Shown here: one piece after another, positions 29,624-38,052 of the stretch
Layout: the number at the start of each line of letters is the position of its first letter
Position numbering within the stretch: the first letter of the stretch is position 1
Assembly (NCBI GenBank): GCA_963726785.1
Contig: CAVSDJ010000008.1
Coordinates: forward strand, 496,001-560,000
Length of the DNA stretch: 64,000 bases
DNA from: DATEKX01 sp963726785
Lineage (GTDB): Bacteria; Acidobacteriota; Blastocatellia; UBA7656
Direction of reading: 5' to 3'
Made by a program: the position numbers and the translations under genes
Notes under the pieces: generated by a model
Database searches by the model: none
What the model was told of the DNA's origin: nothing
The model's input: only the letters and a program-made list of their open reading frames with translations

Positions 29624-31903
29624 TCATTTACTTGCCCTCGCTTTCCGTTCAATCGCACCTTCGGGCAGCGCGAACACAAAGAGCGTTGAACCGTTTCGGA
29701 AATTAGCTGCTTCGGGCCACAACTGCCCCATGCCACTTGTAAAAATAGAACCTAACCCTGTGGGCACGGCGACGTATTGCCGCCCGTTGACCGCGTAAGT
29801 GATCGGCGAGCCGCGCGTACCCGAACCGGTATTGAATGAATAAAGCTGCTCGCCCGTCTTCGCATCGTATGCGAGAAAGTTGCCTTCAACATCGGCGGTG
29901 AACACCACATCGCCCGCCGTTGCCAGAAGCGATGAAGTCAGCGGGTACTTGATCTTCACCGTCCACTTTTTCGCGCCGCTGATTGGGTCGAAAGCATCAA
30001 TGTGCCCGTAAGCCTGACCATTCGGCGGATGCCGGGGAAGGATAGTTCCGCCGATGAAGCCGCGCCCTTCTTTCGCTTCCTGCTGCATCGGCGTTATCAG
30101 CCCGCACCACTCGATGCCGTGATTGTATAGCCAGCCCGTTCGCGGGCTGTACGCCGAATGATTCCAGCTTCGACCGCCACCCCAGAACGGACATACGACA
30201 GTGCTCTGGCCCAGAGGCAATTCCAGTCGTCCGATGTGCTTGCCGTCCTTATCAAAACCTTTCACCCAGTTGACCGTGTCAACATGAGGCCATGCGTTGA
30301 TGTATTTACCAGTCACGCGATCAAGCACCCAGACGTAGCCGCCTTTGTTCGTATGCAACAGTAGCTTTTGCTTCTGCCCGTTGCGCTCGACATCAATCAG
30401 CGTCGCTTCATAAGCCGAATCGAAATCGTATTCGTCGTGAGGAACCTCCTGGTAATGCCACTTCAGTTTGCCCGTATCGGCATCGAGCGCGACGATAGAA
30501 TCCGTGTAAAGATTTGTGCCTTCGCGGTCGCCTCCGTGAAAGTCCGATGAAGGATTGCCGACGCCCCAATAAATCAGATTCAGTTCCGGGTCATACGAGC
30601 CAGTCATCCAGGTCGCGCCGCCGCCGAATTTCCATGACTCGGCTTCCCACGTTTCAAAGCCCGGCTCACCCGGCCCCGGAATCGTATAAAAGCGCCATGC
30701 TTGTTGCCCCGTCTTCGCGTCATAAGCGTTGAGATAACCGCGATGCGCGCTGTCGCCACCGGTCACGCCTACGACGACTTTGTCTTTGACTACAATCGGC
30801 GCAGCGGTCACGTTGCAACCGCATTTGCGATAATCTTCGATTTCGACGTTCCAGATTTCCTTTCCCGTTTTTGCGTCGAGCGCGACCATGTGATTGTCGA
30901 GCGTGCCCATAAACACCATGCCGTAACCGAGGGCAATGCCGCGCACGCTGACGCCGTAAGGTATAGGCCCCGTCGGCAGCTTGTAGTAGTAGTGCCAGAA
31001 CAATTTGCCCGTTACTGCGTCAAGCGCGAAGACGCGATTGTATGAACCGACCAGATACATCACGCCGTCTACGACGAGCGGTGTTGCATTAAGTCCGCCT
31101 TCGATCTTGCCAGTTTGAAAAGCCCACGCGGGCGCAAGCTGCCGGACGTTTTCGCGCGTGATTTGATTAAGCGTGCTGTAACGCTTTGCGTCGTAAGTGC
31201 CGAAGTAGGTCATCCAGTTTTGCGGTTCTCTAGCGGCGTTCGCGAGCCGCTCGCCTGTGACTTCTTTCACCGCAGGCATCTGAAGTCCAGTCACAGCATT
31301 ATCCATCGCTAATGGTCTGCGCGGGGGTGGCGCTGTAGTTGTGGGCGAAGACGAGGCAGGCGATGCAGTGCCGCTGCTTTTTGGAAGCGACATCACATAC
31401 GCTGCAAGACTGCGAATCTGCTCCGGCGAGAATTCTTTTTTGAAGCTGGGCATTGGGGTGCCGGGGACGCCTTCGGAAATAACTCGCGTCAGGTGTTCAG
31501 CGGTGAAATTGCGCCCGCGCAAAGTAGGGGCGCTGCCATTCTCGCCATTCGCGCCGTGACAATAAGCATTGCTGCACGTAGGAGTGAAGAGTTTTCTACC
31601 TTGTTCTATGAGCGATTGCTGATCCTGCGCGCTGCTGACAAAGGTAAAAGTCCCGATCCAGACCAACGCGAGCGGCAAGAGTATTCTCAGCGGATGTTTT
31701 AGCAGTCCCGTTAGGGACGACCTGTCTATAGCGTTGGCATCATTATTAAAGCCCGTAGCTCCGTAGGAGCGACCTGTTGATTCAGAGGTCGCTCCTACGG
31801 AGCTACGGCGTGTTTGTTCGGTTGTGACTATCGACAGGTCGCTCCTACGGAGCTTCATTCTGAGATAGACTCTTAAAATATTTCGTCCACGCTGATTCTT
31901 CAT
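29624..31903 (-). CDS. Quinoprotein (PQQ) dehydrogenase with N-terminal cytochrome c domain
   Basis: The mature part starts near QDQQSLIEQGRKLF with a heme domain (CSNAYCHG, a CxxxCH variant) followed by an eight-bladed PQQ propeller. The propeller has CGCNVTAAP, GGGATWMTGSYDPE and WNHSAYSPRTG, as in methanol/ethanol quinoproteins. The hydrophobic signal segment LRILLPLALVWIG lies about 70 residues after ATG 31903, which has GAGGG just upstream. Palindromic repeats (31753-31860) sit in frame between the start and this segment. If the repeat is an insertion, export may be affected; alternatively translation begins at a TTG nearer the signal segment. Next gene upstream is a CoA-transferase. Confidence 0.85.
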   Translation of the reverse strand: MKNQRGRNILRVYLRMKLRRSDLSIVTTEQTRRSSVGATSESTGRSYGATGFNNDANAIDRSSLTGLLKHPLRILLPLALVWIGTFTFVSSAQDQQSLIEQGRKLFTPTCSNAYCHGANGENGSAPTLRGRNFTAEHLTRVISEGVPGTPMPSFKKEFSPEQIRSLAAYVMSLPKSSGTASPASSSPTTTAPPPRRPLAMDNAVTGLQMPAVKEVTGERLANAAREPQNWMTYFGTYDAKRYSTLNQITRENVRQLAPAWAFQTGKIEGGLNATPLVVDGVMYLVGSYNRVFALDAVTGKLFWHYYYKLPTGPIPYGVSVRGIALGYGMVFMGTLDNHMVALDAKTGKEIWNVEIEDYRKCGCNVTAAPIVVKDKVVVGVTGGDSAHRGYLNAYDAKTGQQAWRFYTIPGPGEPGFETWEAESWKFGGGATWMTGSYDPELNLIYWGVGNPSSDFHGGDREGTNLYTDSIVALDADTGKLKWHYQEVPHDEYDFDSAYEATLIDVERNGQKQKLLLHTNKGGYVWVLDRVTGKYINAWPHVDTVNWVKGFDKDGKHIGRLELPLGQSTVVCPFWGGGRSWNHSAYSPRTGWLYNHGIEWCGLITPMQQEAKEGRGFIGGTILPRHPPNGQAYGHIDAFDPISGAKKWTVKIKYPLTSSLLATAGDVVFTADVEGNFLAYDAKTGEQLYSFNTGSGTRGSPITYAVNGRQYVAVPTGLGSIFTSGMGQLWPEAANFRNGSTLFVFALPEGAIERKARASK
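31753..31856. repeat. GTAGGAGCGACCT palindrome plus extra arm, inside a coding N-terminus
   Basis: 31753-31775 and 31786-31808 are perfect 23-bp inverted arms (CCGTAGCTCCGTAGGAGCGA and on) with a 10-base loop. A third arm, ACAGGTCGCTCCTACGGAGC, lies at 31835-31854. Related to the GGAGCGACC repeat at 53608. It is translated in frame as the N-terminal part of the quinoprotein gene. Confidence 0.85.
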
Positions 31904-31927
31904 TTTTCCCTCGAAGCAATAAATTGT

Positions 31928-33148
31928 TTATTGCTGCGTTACGCCGCGCTTGATCAACTCTTCGACTTCCGAATCTTCATAACCGAGCGAGCGCAAAATC
32001 TCGCGCGAATGCTCGCCAACTGTGGGAGCAGGTTTCGGTTTTTCTTTTGCCGCGCCTTGAACGTTGAGCGGGCTGCTGATTGTTTGCAGCTTGCCATGAT
32101 GGGGATGATCCAACTCTGCAAAGACTCCGTTAGCTTTCATCTGCGAGTCAGCCGCCACCTGCCTCATCGCCGGAATCAGTCCCCAGATAATCTTGTGCTC
32201 GCGAAATATCACTTCCCACTCAGCCATGTCTTTGCTGCCAATCGCAGAATCGAGCAAAACGACTACTTCTTCACTGCGCTCAGATCGCGCCTCATACGTG
32301 GCGTAGCGCGGATCGTTTATCAACTCAGTGCGCTCGATTGCGCGGCAGATTCGCTTCCAATCCTGAGCCGTGTCTAGGCAGCAGAATATGAATCGTTGTC
32401 CGTCGCGCGTTTGATACTGGTTGACCAGTGGGTTGAGAACTGTGAAACGTGTGCGTTTCGTAGGAAAGACCGCCCCGACCATCGCAGCCTGAATCTGACA
32501 ACTGTTTGTCCATGCGCCCGTTGCCATCAGCGAAGTCGAAACCTTCGCGCCGCGCCCGGTCATCTGGCGCTGATAGAGCGCGAGCATTATCGAACCGAAC
32601 AACGCAAGCCCCACAGGATGATCGCCCGTTCCGCAAGGCGTCGCTCCCGCTTGCACCGTCAAATCGTAAATGAGGCCCGTAAGTCCTGACCGCGCCCAGT
32701 AAGCAGTCGTATCGTAGCCCGCCTTGTTGGTGTCTTCGCCCGTTTCGCCATAGCCTGTTACGTGCGCATAGATCAGTCGCGAATTGATCGCGACCAGGTC
32801 TTCGTAACGAACCTTCAGCTTCGACGTAAGCTCAGGCGGATAGTTAGTGATGAAGACATCTGCGGTCACAACCAGTCGGCGCAACGCTTCCCTTCCCGCT
32901 TCGTCCTGCAAATCGAGCGCGAGACTTTTCTTATTGCGAGCGTCGAGCAGCCAGCAGTAGTTCAACTCCGAAACGGGCATTCCCGGAAGGTACGAAAGAT
33001 TACGGTAAGGATCGCCGTAAGGAGGGCGCTCAATTTTGATGACCTCAGCGCCGAAGTCAGACATTATAGTTGCCGCAGATGGCCCGGCGATGTATGTGCC
33101 GCAGTCAATCACACGCAGACCTGAGAGGATGTTTGTCTGATCGCTCAT
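31928..33148 (-). CDS. CaiB/BaiF family (class III) CoA-transferase
   Basis: A 406-residue enzyme moving CoA between an acyl-CoA donor and a carboxylic acid. It has the family start GLRVIDCGTYIAGPSAATIMSDFGAEVIKIE and LDLQDEAGREALRRL. The catalytic Asp is in AGYDTTAYWARSG, and GDHPVGLALFG follows. ATG 33148 (MSDQTNI) is chosen; the longer in-frame start at 33205 is inside an inverted repeat. It would activate an acid formed by the periplasmic dehydrogenases, or shuttle CoA between pathway intermediates. It is in line with the quinoprotein gene downstream. Confidence 0.92.
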   Translation of the reverse strand: MSDQTNILSGLRVIDCGTYIAGPSAATIMSDFGAEVIKIERPPYGDPYRNLSYLPGMPVSELNYCWLLDARNKKSLALDLQDEAGREALRRLVVTADVFITNYPPELTSKLKVRYEDLVAINSRLIYAHVTGYGETGEDTNKAGYDTTAYWARSGLTGLIYDLTVQAGATPCGTGDHPVGLALFGSIMLALYQRQMTGRGAKVSTSLMATGAWTNSCQIQAAMVGAVFPTKRTRFTVLNPLVNQYQTRDGQRFIFCCLDTAQDWKRICRAIERTELINDPRYATYEARSERSEEVVVLLDSAIGSKDMAEWEVIFREHKIIWGLIPAMRQVAADSQMKANGVFAELDHPHHGKLQTISSPLNVQGAAKEKPKPAPTVGEHSREILRSLGYEDSEVEELIKRGVTQQ

Positions 33149-33167
33149 AGACAATTCATAGGTTCTT

Positions 33168-33232
33168 GGCAGTAGCCCGACCGTAAGGGAGGGCGAGAGA
33201 CGCAAGCCCTTGCTTACGGTCGGGCTACTGCC
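33168..33232. repeat. GGCAGTAGCCCGACCGTAAG inverted repeat
   Basis: 33168-33187 and 33213-33232 are perfect 20-bp reverse complements with a 25-base centre that is itself partly self-complementary. It lies between two minus-strand genes of the same run. Confidence 0.85.
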
Positions 33233-33238
33233 ACTGTC

Positions 33239-34264
33239 TCATTTCTTCAAATACTGGTCGAACCATTCAATCGCAAGTTTTATGGCCTGCTCGCGTAACT
33301 CGCGATAGACGCCGTAATGCGTGATGTTGGGAAGCGAAACGTATTTCTTCTTCGTGCCGGACATCCGGTCATAAGCGAGCTTCGCGTGAACTGCGTTGTC
33401 GAAGAGTTCTTCTTTCTCGGCAACGATGAACAACGCCGCGCAATCTTTGACCTTCGCCGCTTCTTCGACCGGCGCGTAATGCAGCAACTTGTCGCGTATC
33501 GGCGCGCCGATCAGGTTGCCTACGGCTTTCGCGCGAGGTTCGGGATACGCAATCTCGCCGCGCGCTCTCTTTGTCGCTTCGTCGTGAGTGGTTTTAATCT
33601 CTGCTTCGCCAGTAACCACCCAGCGCGAATCGAAAGCGCCGACCTGACTGACGATGGCTTTGACGCGGGGGTCGCGCGCTGCGACATAAAACACGTGTCC
33701 GCCGGAGTAACTGGACCCGCGCAAGCCTATGCGATTTTTATCTACCGTCGGCTCGCCCATCGCCCAGTTGATGACATTGAACCAATCGGTCGTCTGCTCT
33801 AACGGATCAACGTACTCGCGTAATTCTTCGACCTGCGCTGTGAAGCGACGACCTTCTTTTTTCTCCGGTGACGCGGTCAAAACGATGCGCCCGTCGCTTT
33901 GGCCCCAGCCGCGATAATCAAAGGTGATGACCAGATAACCGGCGTTTGCCAGAGCAAGCGCATCCCATCGGAAATTGGCCGCAGTCCCGCCCCAGCCGTG
34001 CGCCATGATGACGGTCGGCAGCGGCTTGCCCGTGAGTGTTTTGAGCGAAAAGAGTTCGGCCTGTAATCGCACGCCTTCGCTAATTATGTTAGCCGTGCGG
34101 AATTCGATGTTGTCGGGCGCTTTGAAAGTTGATGCGGGCGCTTGTCGAACCGCAGCCGGGTCGGGCGGACGCTGCGGGGTCGTCTGTTGAGCGTTTGCAA
34201 GATTGACTACACCAGCAAGCGTGATCGTCAGCAGTATGAGTTTGATTAGGTTCTTCTTGAGCAA
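33239..34264 (-). CDS. Secreted alpha/beta hydrolase (dienelactone hydrolase / acetyl-xylan-esterase-like)
   Basis: A 341-residue protein with a signal peptide (LILLTITLAGVVNLANA), the oxyanion-hole motif MAHGWGGTAANF, FDYRGWGQSDGR, the nucleophile elbow RGSSYSGGH and the catalytic His in NITHYGVYRE near the end. This is a member of the broad X-Pro dipeptidyl-peptidase / dienelactone hydrolase superfamily. It lies between the amidohydrolase and the CoA-transferase on one strand, so it may hydrolyse an ester or lactone in the same route. The specific substrate cannot be inferred. Confidence 0.88.
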   Translation of the reverse strand: MLKKNLIKLILLTITLAGVVNLANAQQTTPQRPPDPAAVRQAPASTFKAPDNIEFRTANIISEGVRLQAELFSLKTLTGKPLPTVIMAHGWGGTAANFRWDALALANAGYLVITFDYRGWGQSDGRIVLTASPEKKEGRRFTAQVEELREYVDPLEQTTDWFNVINWAMGEPTVDKNRIGLRGSSYSGGHVFYVAARDPRVKAIVSQVGAFDSRWVVTGEAEIKTTHDEATKRARGEIAYPEPRAKAVGNLIGAPIRDKLLHYAPVEEAAKVKDCAALFIVAEKEELFDNAVHAKLAYDRMSGTKKKYVSLPNITHYGVYRELREQAIKLAIEWFDQYLKK

Positions 34265-34318
34265 GATGAATCTCCTATATTAATGATGCAGCGCAAGTGT
34301 CAGCTTGCTTGATAGAGT

Positions 34319-35485
34319 TCAACTCAACCCGCGCCCCATCAGGTCTACAAAGTTATCGTGATAGAAACTCTGCTTTGCGCGCTCCGAGACATTTCGCAAA
34401 TTCTGCTCGAATCGTTTGATCGGATTGCGACCGCCTTCCACATGCGGATAGTCCGAAGAGAACAGGCAAACTTCTTCGCCCGCCTGTTCGATCACCCAGC
34501 CCACGTCTTCGGTCGGGTAAGGCGTGACTCGCACCTGCCGCCGAAGATACTCGGAAGGCCGCAGCGAAAGCTTTTGCAGTCGCTCTTCGTGTCTGCCGAA
34601 TGCTTCCATCGCAGAATCGAGTTGCCGCATCAATCCCGGTAGCCACGTTGCGCCCTGCTCGATGACGCCGAATTTCAAACGCGGGAATCGTTCCATAATA
34701 CCGTCTATGATCAACGTAGCGAGCGTTTGAGCGGGCGGCACAGGAATAGCCATGTAATCCACCGAACGAAAATTCTCGTCGCCTCCATGAAAATCTTTCA
34801 CCGGCGGCAACCCGTTCTCGAAATAATCAGGATTGAGCAATCGTCCGCCGCCACCGACATGAAAGACGATGGGGATGCCTGCTTCTTCTGCCTGTCGCCA
34901 TACAGGGTCTAGACGGGTGTGACTGGGCGAATGCCCTTTTGGACATGCAGACGCGACAAGCAAAGCTTTCGCCCCTGCTTTGATCGCCTCTGCCGCTAAA
35001 GCAGAGGCGCGCTCGAACTGCATCAACGGCACATAGCAGGATGCCAGAAGCCGTCGGTCTGCCGCGCAGAAATCCAGCAAAGCGCGATTGTGAGCGCGGG
35101 CCACTCCGTATGCCAGATCAATATCATCAGCGTATTCGAGTCGCACAAGGTAGCCATTCCAGAATGTGTTGAAAACCAGTTGGCTCTTGAACCCAAGCAG
35201 GTCAAGAGCAAGACGACGATCTTCTTTCAGAAACGAGCCGGTAGCGTTCCAGTTTTTCCTCAACATAAGTTCCGCCTCATCGAGTGCGCGATAAGACGGA
35301 TCGGCATGATTACGGCAATAGGCGGGAAAGTCTTCGAGTATGCGATGAGTGCCGATGGCGTTGAAGAAATATCGAGGGTCTATGCGATCACGAATTTCCG
35401 GGTCGGCAAATTCGTGCAGCATGTCCGGCGTTTCCATGACATGCGAATCAGCGTCGTGAATCGCAAGCGTGCCGGTGTAGGTCAT
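34319..35485 (-). CDS. Amidohydrolase family protein (ACMSD-like TIM barrel)
   Basis: A 388-residue metal-dependent hydrolase or decarboxylase. Motifs in order: HDADSHVMETPDML with an Asp-x-His metal site, FHVGGGGRLLNPDYF with the next His, and the C-terminal SSDYPHVEGGRNP with the catalytic Asp. This places it with amidohydrolase-2 proteins such as ACMSD and 4-oxalomesaconate hydratase relatives. No signal peptide, so it is cytoplasmic. ATG 35485 follows GAGAGGAATTTAATT. Its stop is close to the next gene, suggesting one operon with the quinoprotein upstream. C-C bond hydrolysis or decarboxylation is plausible. Confidence 0.88.
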   Translation of the reverse strand: MTYTGTLAIHDADSHVMETPDMLHEFADPEIRDRIDPRYFFNAIGTHRILEDFPAYCRNHADPSYRALDEAELMLRKNWNATGSFLKEDRRLALDLLGFKSQLVFNTFWNGYLVRLEYADDIDLAYGVARAHNRALLDFCAADRRLLASCYVPLMQFERASALAAEAIKAGAKALLVASACPKGHSPSHTRLDPVWRQAEEAGIPIVFHVGGGGRLLNPDYFENGLPPVKDFHGGDENFRSVDYMAIPVPPAQTLATLIIDGIMERFPRLKFGVIEQGATWLPGLMRQLDSAMEAFGRHEERLQKLSLRPSEYLRRQVRVTPYPTEDVGWVIEQAGEEVCLFSSDYPHVEGGRNPIKRFEQNLRNVSERAKQSFYHDNFVDLMGRGLS

Positions 35486-35499
35486 AATTAAATTCCTCT

Positions 35500-37584
35500 C
35501 TATTTTTTCGGCATGCTCTCAGCCCTTCGGCTGATTATGTAAGCGCGAATCGCATCCACGTCTTCGGGCTTGAGCCATTGCTTGAATGAAGGCATCCCTT
35601 CATCAGCCAATGCGCCATCAAGCACAATCTTCTGAAGATTGTTTAAGACCGAAGGCTGAGAGAAGCGAAGATCAGGCAGCACGCCTCCGCCGCCAAGCGC
35701 CGCAATCCCGTGACACATAGCGCAGTTCTGCGCAAACAACACTGCGCCTGCCGCGATGGTTTCCTTTGAGGCGTTCGATTCAATCGGCGTGACCTCTGGC
35801 ATACTGGCAGCCATCGCTTCGGGCAATTGCCCTTTTGCGTTCAACGCAAACGTCAGCAGTCTGCCCGGCGTAGCAGGCAAGCCGATCTGGCCGCCGGTGA
35901 GCGGAAACGAGCCGCCCCATCCTGCCATGATCGAAACGTATTGCACGCCGTCGACTTCATAAGTCACAGGCGAAGCAATCACTCCTGTGCCGACTTTCAC
36001 TTCCCACAGCTTTGCGCCTTTGTCCGCGCTGTAAGCTACAAAGCGACCGTCAGCAGTGCCTTGAAAAACCAGATTGCCCGCAGTCGAAAGCAATCCTCCG
36101 TTCCACATCACAGGATATTGCGCTCGCCATCGTTCCTTCTGCGCGACAGGGTCCCACGCCAGCAAGTGACCTGGAAACAGAGCGGTGGGCGCTTGCGTCA
36201 GAAGTCCTAGATTAATGCCCGTGTTCCAGCTTCCGGGCTTGTATTGAAAGTTCGATTGTTGCCCATAAAAGAAAGCATTATCTTGCGCTGGGAATGTAAA
36301 CCAGACCGGTCTGCGGATTGAACGACATCGGCTGCCAGTTGTGAGCGCCGAGCGGGCCGGGCACTTGCGGCACAGGTGAATTTTGATAACGCACGCCGGG
36401 GTTTTCAATCGGTCGCCCGGTCTTCATGTCAACACCCTTGGCCCACGTGACGTTGACGTAGTTTGCCGCAGAAATTAACTCGCCTGTTTTGCGATCAAGC
36501 ACGTAAAAGAAACCGTTCTTCGGAGCTTGCATCAGCACCTGTCGCTTGCGGCCTTCGATTGTCAGGTCGGCAAGAACGATGTGCTGCGTCGCCGTGTAAT
36601 CCCACGCATCGCCGGGCGTGGTCTGGTAATGCCACGCCAGTTCGCCCGTGTCTGGTTTGAGCGCGAGGATAGATGAAAGATAAAGATTGTCGCCTTCGCC
36701 CTGGCTGCGCAGTTGCGGATTCCAGGGCGAGCCGTTGCCCGTGCCGACATAAAGCAGATCAAGCTCAGGGTCATAGGCCATCGAATCCCAGGCAGTGCCG
36801 CCGCCGCCGACCTTCCACCACTCGCCTTTCCAGGTCTTCGCCGCGCGCTCCATCGCGGCTGATTCGAACGGTTTCGACGGGTCGCCCGGCACTGTGTAAA
36901 ATCGCCAGGCGAGTTTGCCCGTATCTGCGTTGTAAGCCGACACGTAACCTCGCACGCCGAATTCAGCGCCGCCGTTGCCTATGATGACTTTGCTTTTCAC
37001 CACTCGCGGCGCACCAGTGATGGTGTAGGGTTTGCTCTGATCAACAGTCACGACTTCCCACGCTACTTTGCCCGTGTCGGCATCAAGCGCGATCAATCGC
37101 CCATCGAGCGTTCCAACATAAACTCTGCCTTTGTAAACTGCGACGCCGCGATTGACCACATCGCAGCAAGCTTTCGGGCCGTATTTGTGCGGGACTTGCG
37201 GGTCGTATTTCCAGAGCTGTTTCCCTGTGCGGGCATCAATGGCAAAGACGATGCTCCAGCTTCCTGTAGTGTACAAACGGCCATCAACTATGATCGGCGT
37301 CGCTTCAAGACCGCGATTGGTGTTGGTGTCGAAAGACCACGCAAGTCCCATTTTGCCGACGTTGCTTTCGTTGATCTGTTTGAGCGGGCTGAACCGAGTT
37401 TCGCCATAATTGCGCCCGTGAGTAATCCAGTCGCCGGGGCGGGATTCGACGTTGCGCAAAGCGGCGTCATCAATTCTCTTAGTTGCTGATTCGCCGGATC
37501 TCTTCTGCGCTTCAAGCACGGGCAGAAAACCCGCACAACACATACAAACATCAAAAAGGCAAGCTTCAGTCGTCGCTTTATCAT
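35500..37584 (-). CDS. PQQ-dependent alcohol dehydrogenase with C-terminal cytochrome c domain, frameshifted
   Basis: A methanol/ethanol-type quinohemoprotein of about 690 residues. The propeller has the hallmark vicinal cysteines (GPKACCDVVNRG), GTAWDSMAYDPELDLLYVGTGNG and LGAHNWQPMSFNPQTG. A C-terminal heme c domain with CAMCHG and GMPSFKQW follows. The signal peptide MIKRRLKLAFLMFV starts at ATG 37584 in a different frame from the mature part, so an indel near 37530 is needed. A second frame change lies near 36300. Heads the minus-strand run to 31.9 kb; its promoter region holds an operator shared with the divergent monooxygenase operon. Confidence 0.88.
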
Positions 37585-37832
37585 GCTGGTTCTCCGAATT
37601 GTTCTTTTATCGAGGCGTAGAGTAGTGAAACTCCAGTAAATTTCGGAGAAGAATATCGCATTTTCACTTCCGTTTCGCCAGCCCAATTGATGGCGATAAG
37701 AAAGCTCAGGCAGGAAAGTGCGATGGTATAATTGTTCGGCTCTTAGCGTCATAAGCCAGCCACTTGATTGAATTGCTTTTTTAGACCCGGCAGCGATATT
37801 CGAATATTCGAATTCAGCTTATTGATTGATAA

Positions 37833-37879
37833 CCGACCGACCGCCCGGTAAGTGTATGCTTGAAGCTTTCCCATGTCAA
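37833..37879 (-). promoter_or_regulatory. Leftward promoter with TetR-type operator (site 2)
   Basis: Read on the minus strand: a consensus -35 TTGACA (37879-37874), a 17-base spacer, and -10 TACACT (37856-37851). The 17-bp motif ACCGGGCGGTCGGTCGG (37849-37833) follows at once, over the expected start point. It would drive the quinoprotein gene at 37584 with a leader of about 260 bases. The operator differs from site 3 at only two of 17 positions. Confidence 0.65.
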
Positions 37880-37960
37880 ATGTCAATATAGAAATTTCTC
37901 ATCTTTAGGCTCGGTTGATGAGCGACCGGTTTATTTAAAAGATACGTGCTTAATAAGGGC

Positions 37961-37990
37961 TTGCTTACCGGGCGGTAGGTAGGATATGCT
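37961..37990 (+). promoter_or_regulatory. Rightward promoter with TetR-type operator in the spacer (site 3)
   Basis: TTGCTT (37961-37966) and TATGCT (37985-37990) are 18 bases apart. ACCGGGCGGTAGGTAGG (37967-37983) fills nearly the whole spacer. A repressor bound here would block polymerase directly. It faces the copper monooxygenase operon beginning at 38053; GTAAGGAGAT at about 38039 is that gene's ribosome binding site. Nothing else is evident in the 37585-38052 gap. Confidence 0.65.
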
Positions 37991-38052
37991 GTGCGCAAAC
38001 GAAGGGCCAGTAAGTTTTCAGTGGAAACTATCCTGTCAGTAAGGAGATATTT

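Noticed and set aside
31855..31903. ATG at 31855 as the quinoprotein start
   Set aside because: It falls just outside the repeat but has no better ribosome binding site than ATG 31903 and does not bring the signal segment near enough to the N-terminus.
33148..33205. Longer N-terminus for the CoA-transferase from 33205
   Set aside because: The extra 19 codons are made from the inverted repeat at 33168-33232; the family normally starts close to MSDQTNILSGLRVID.
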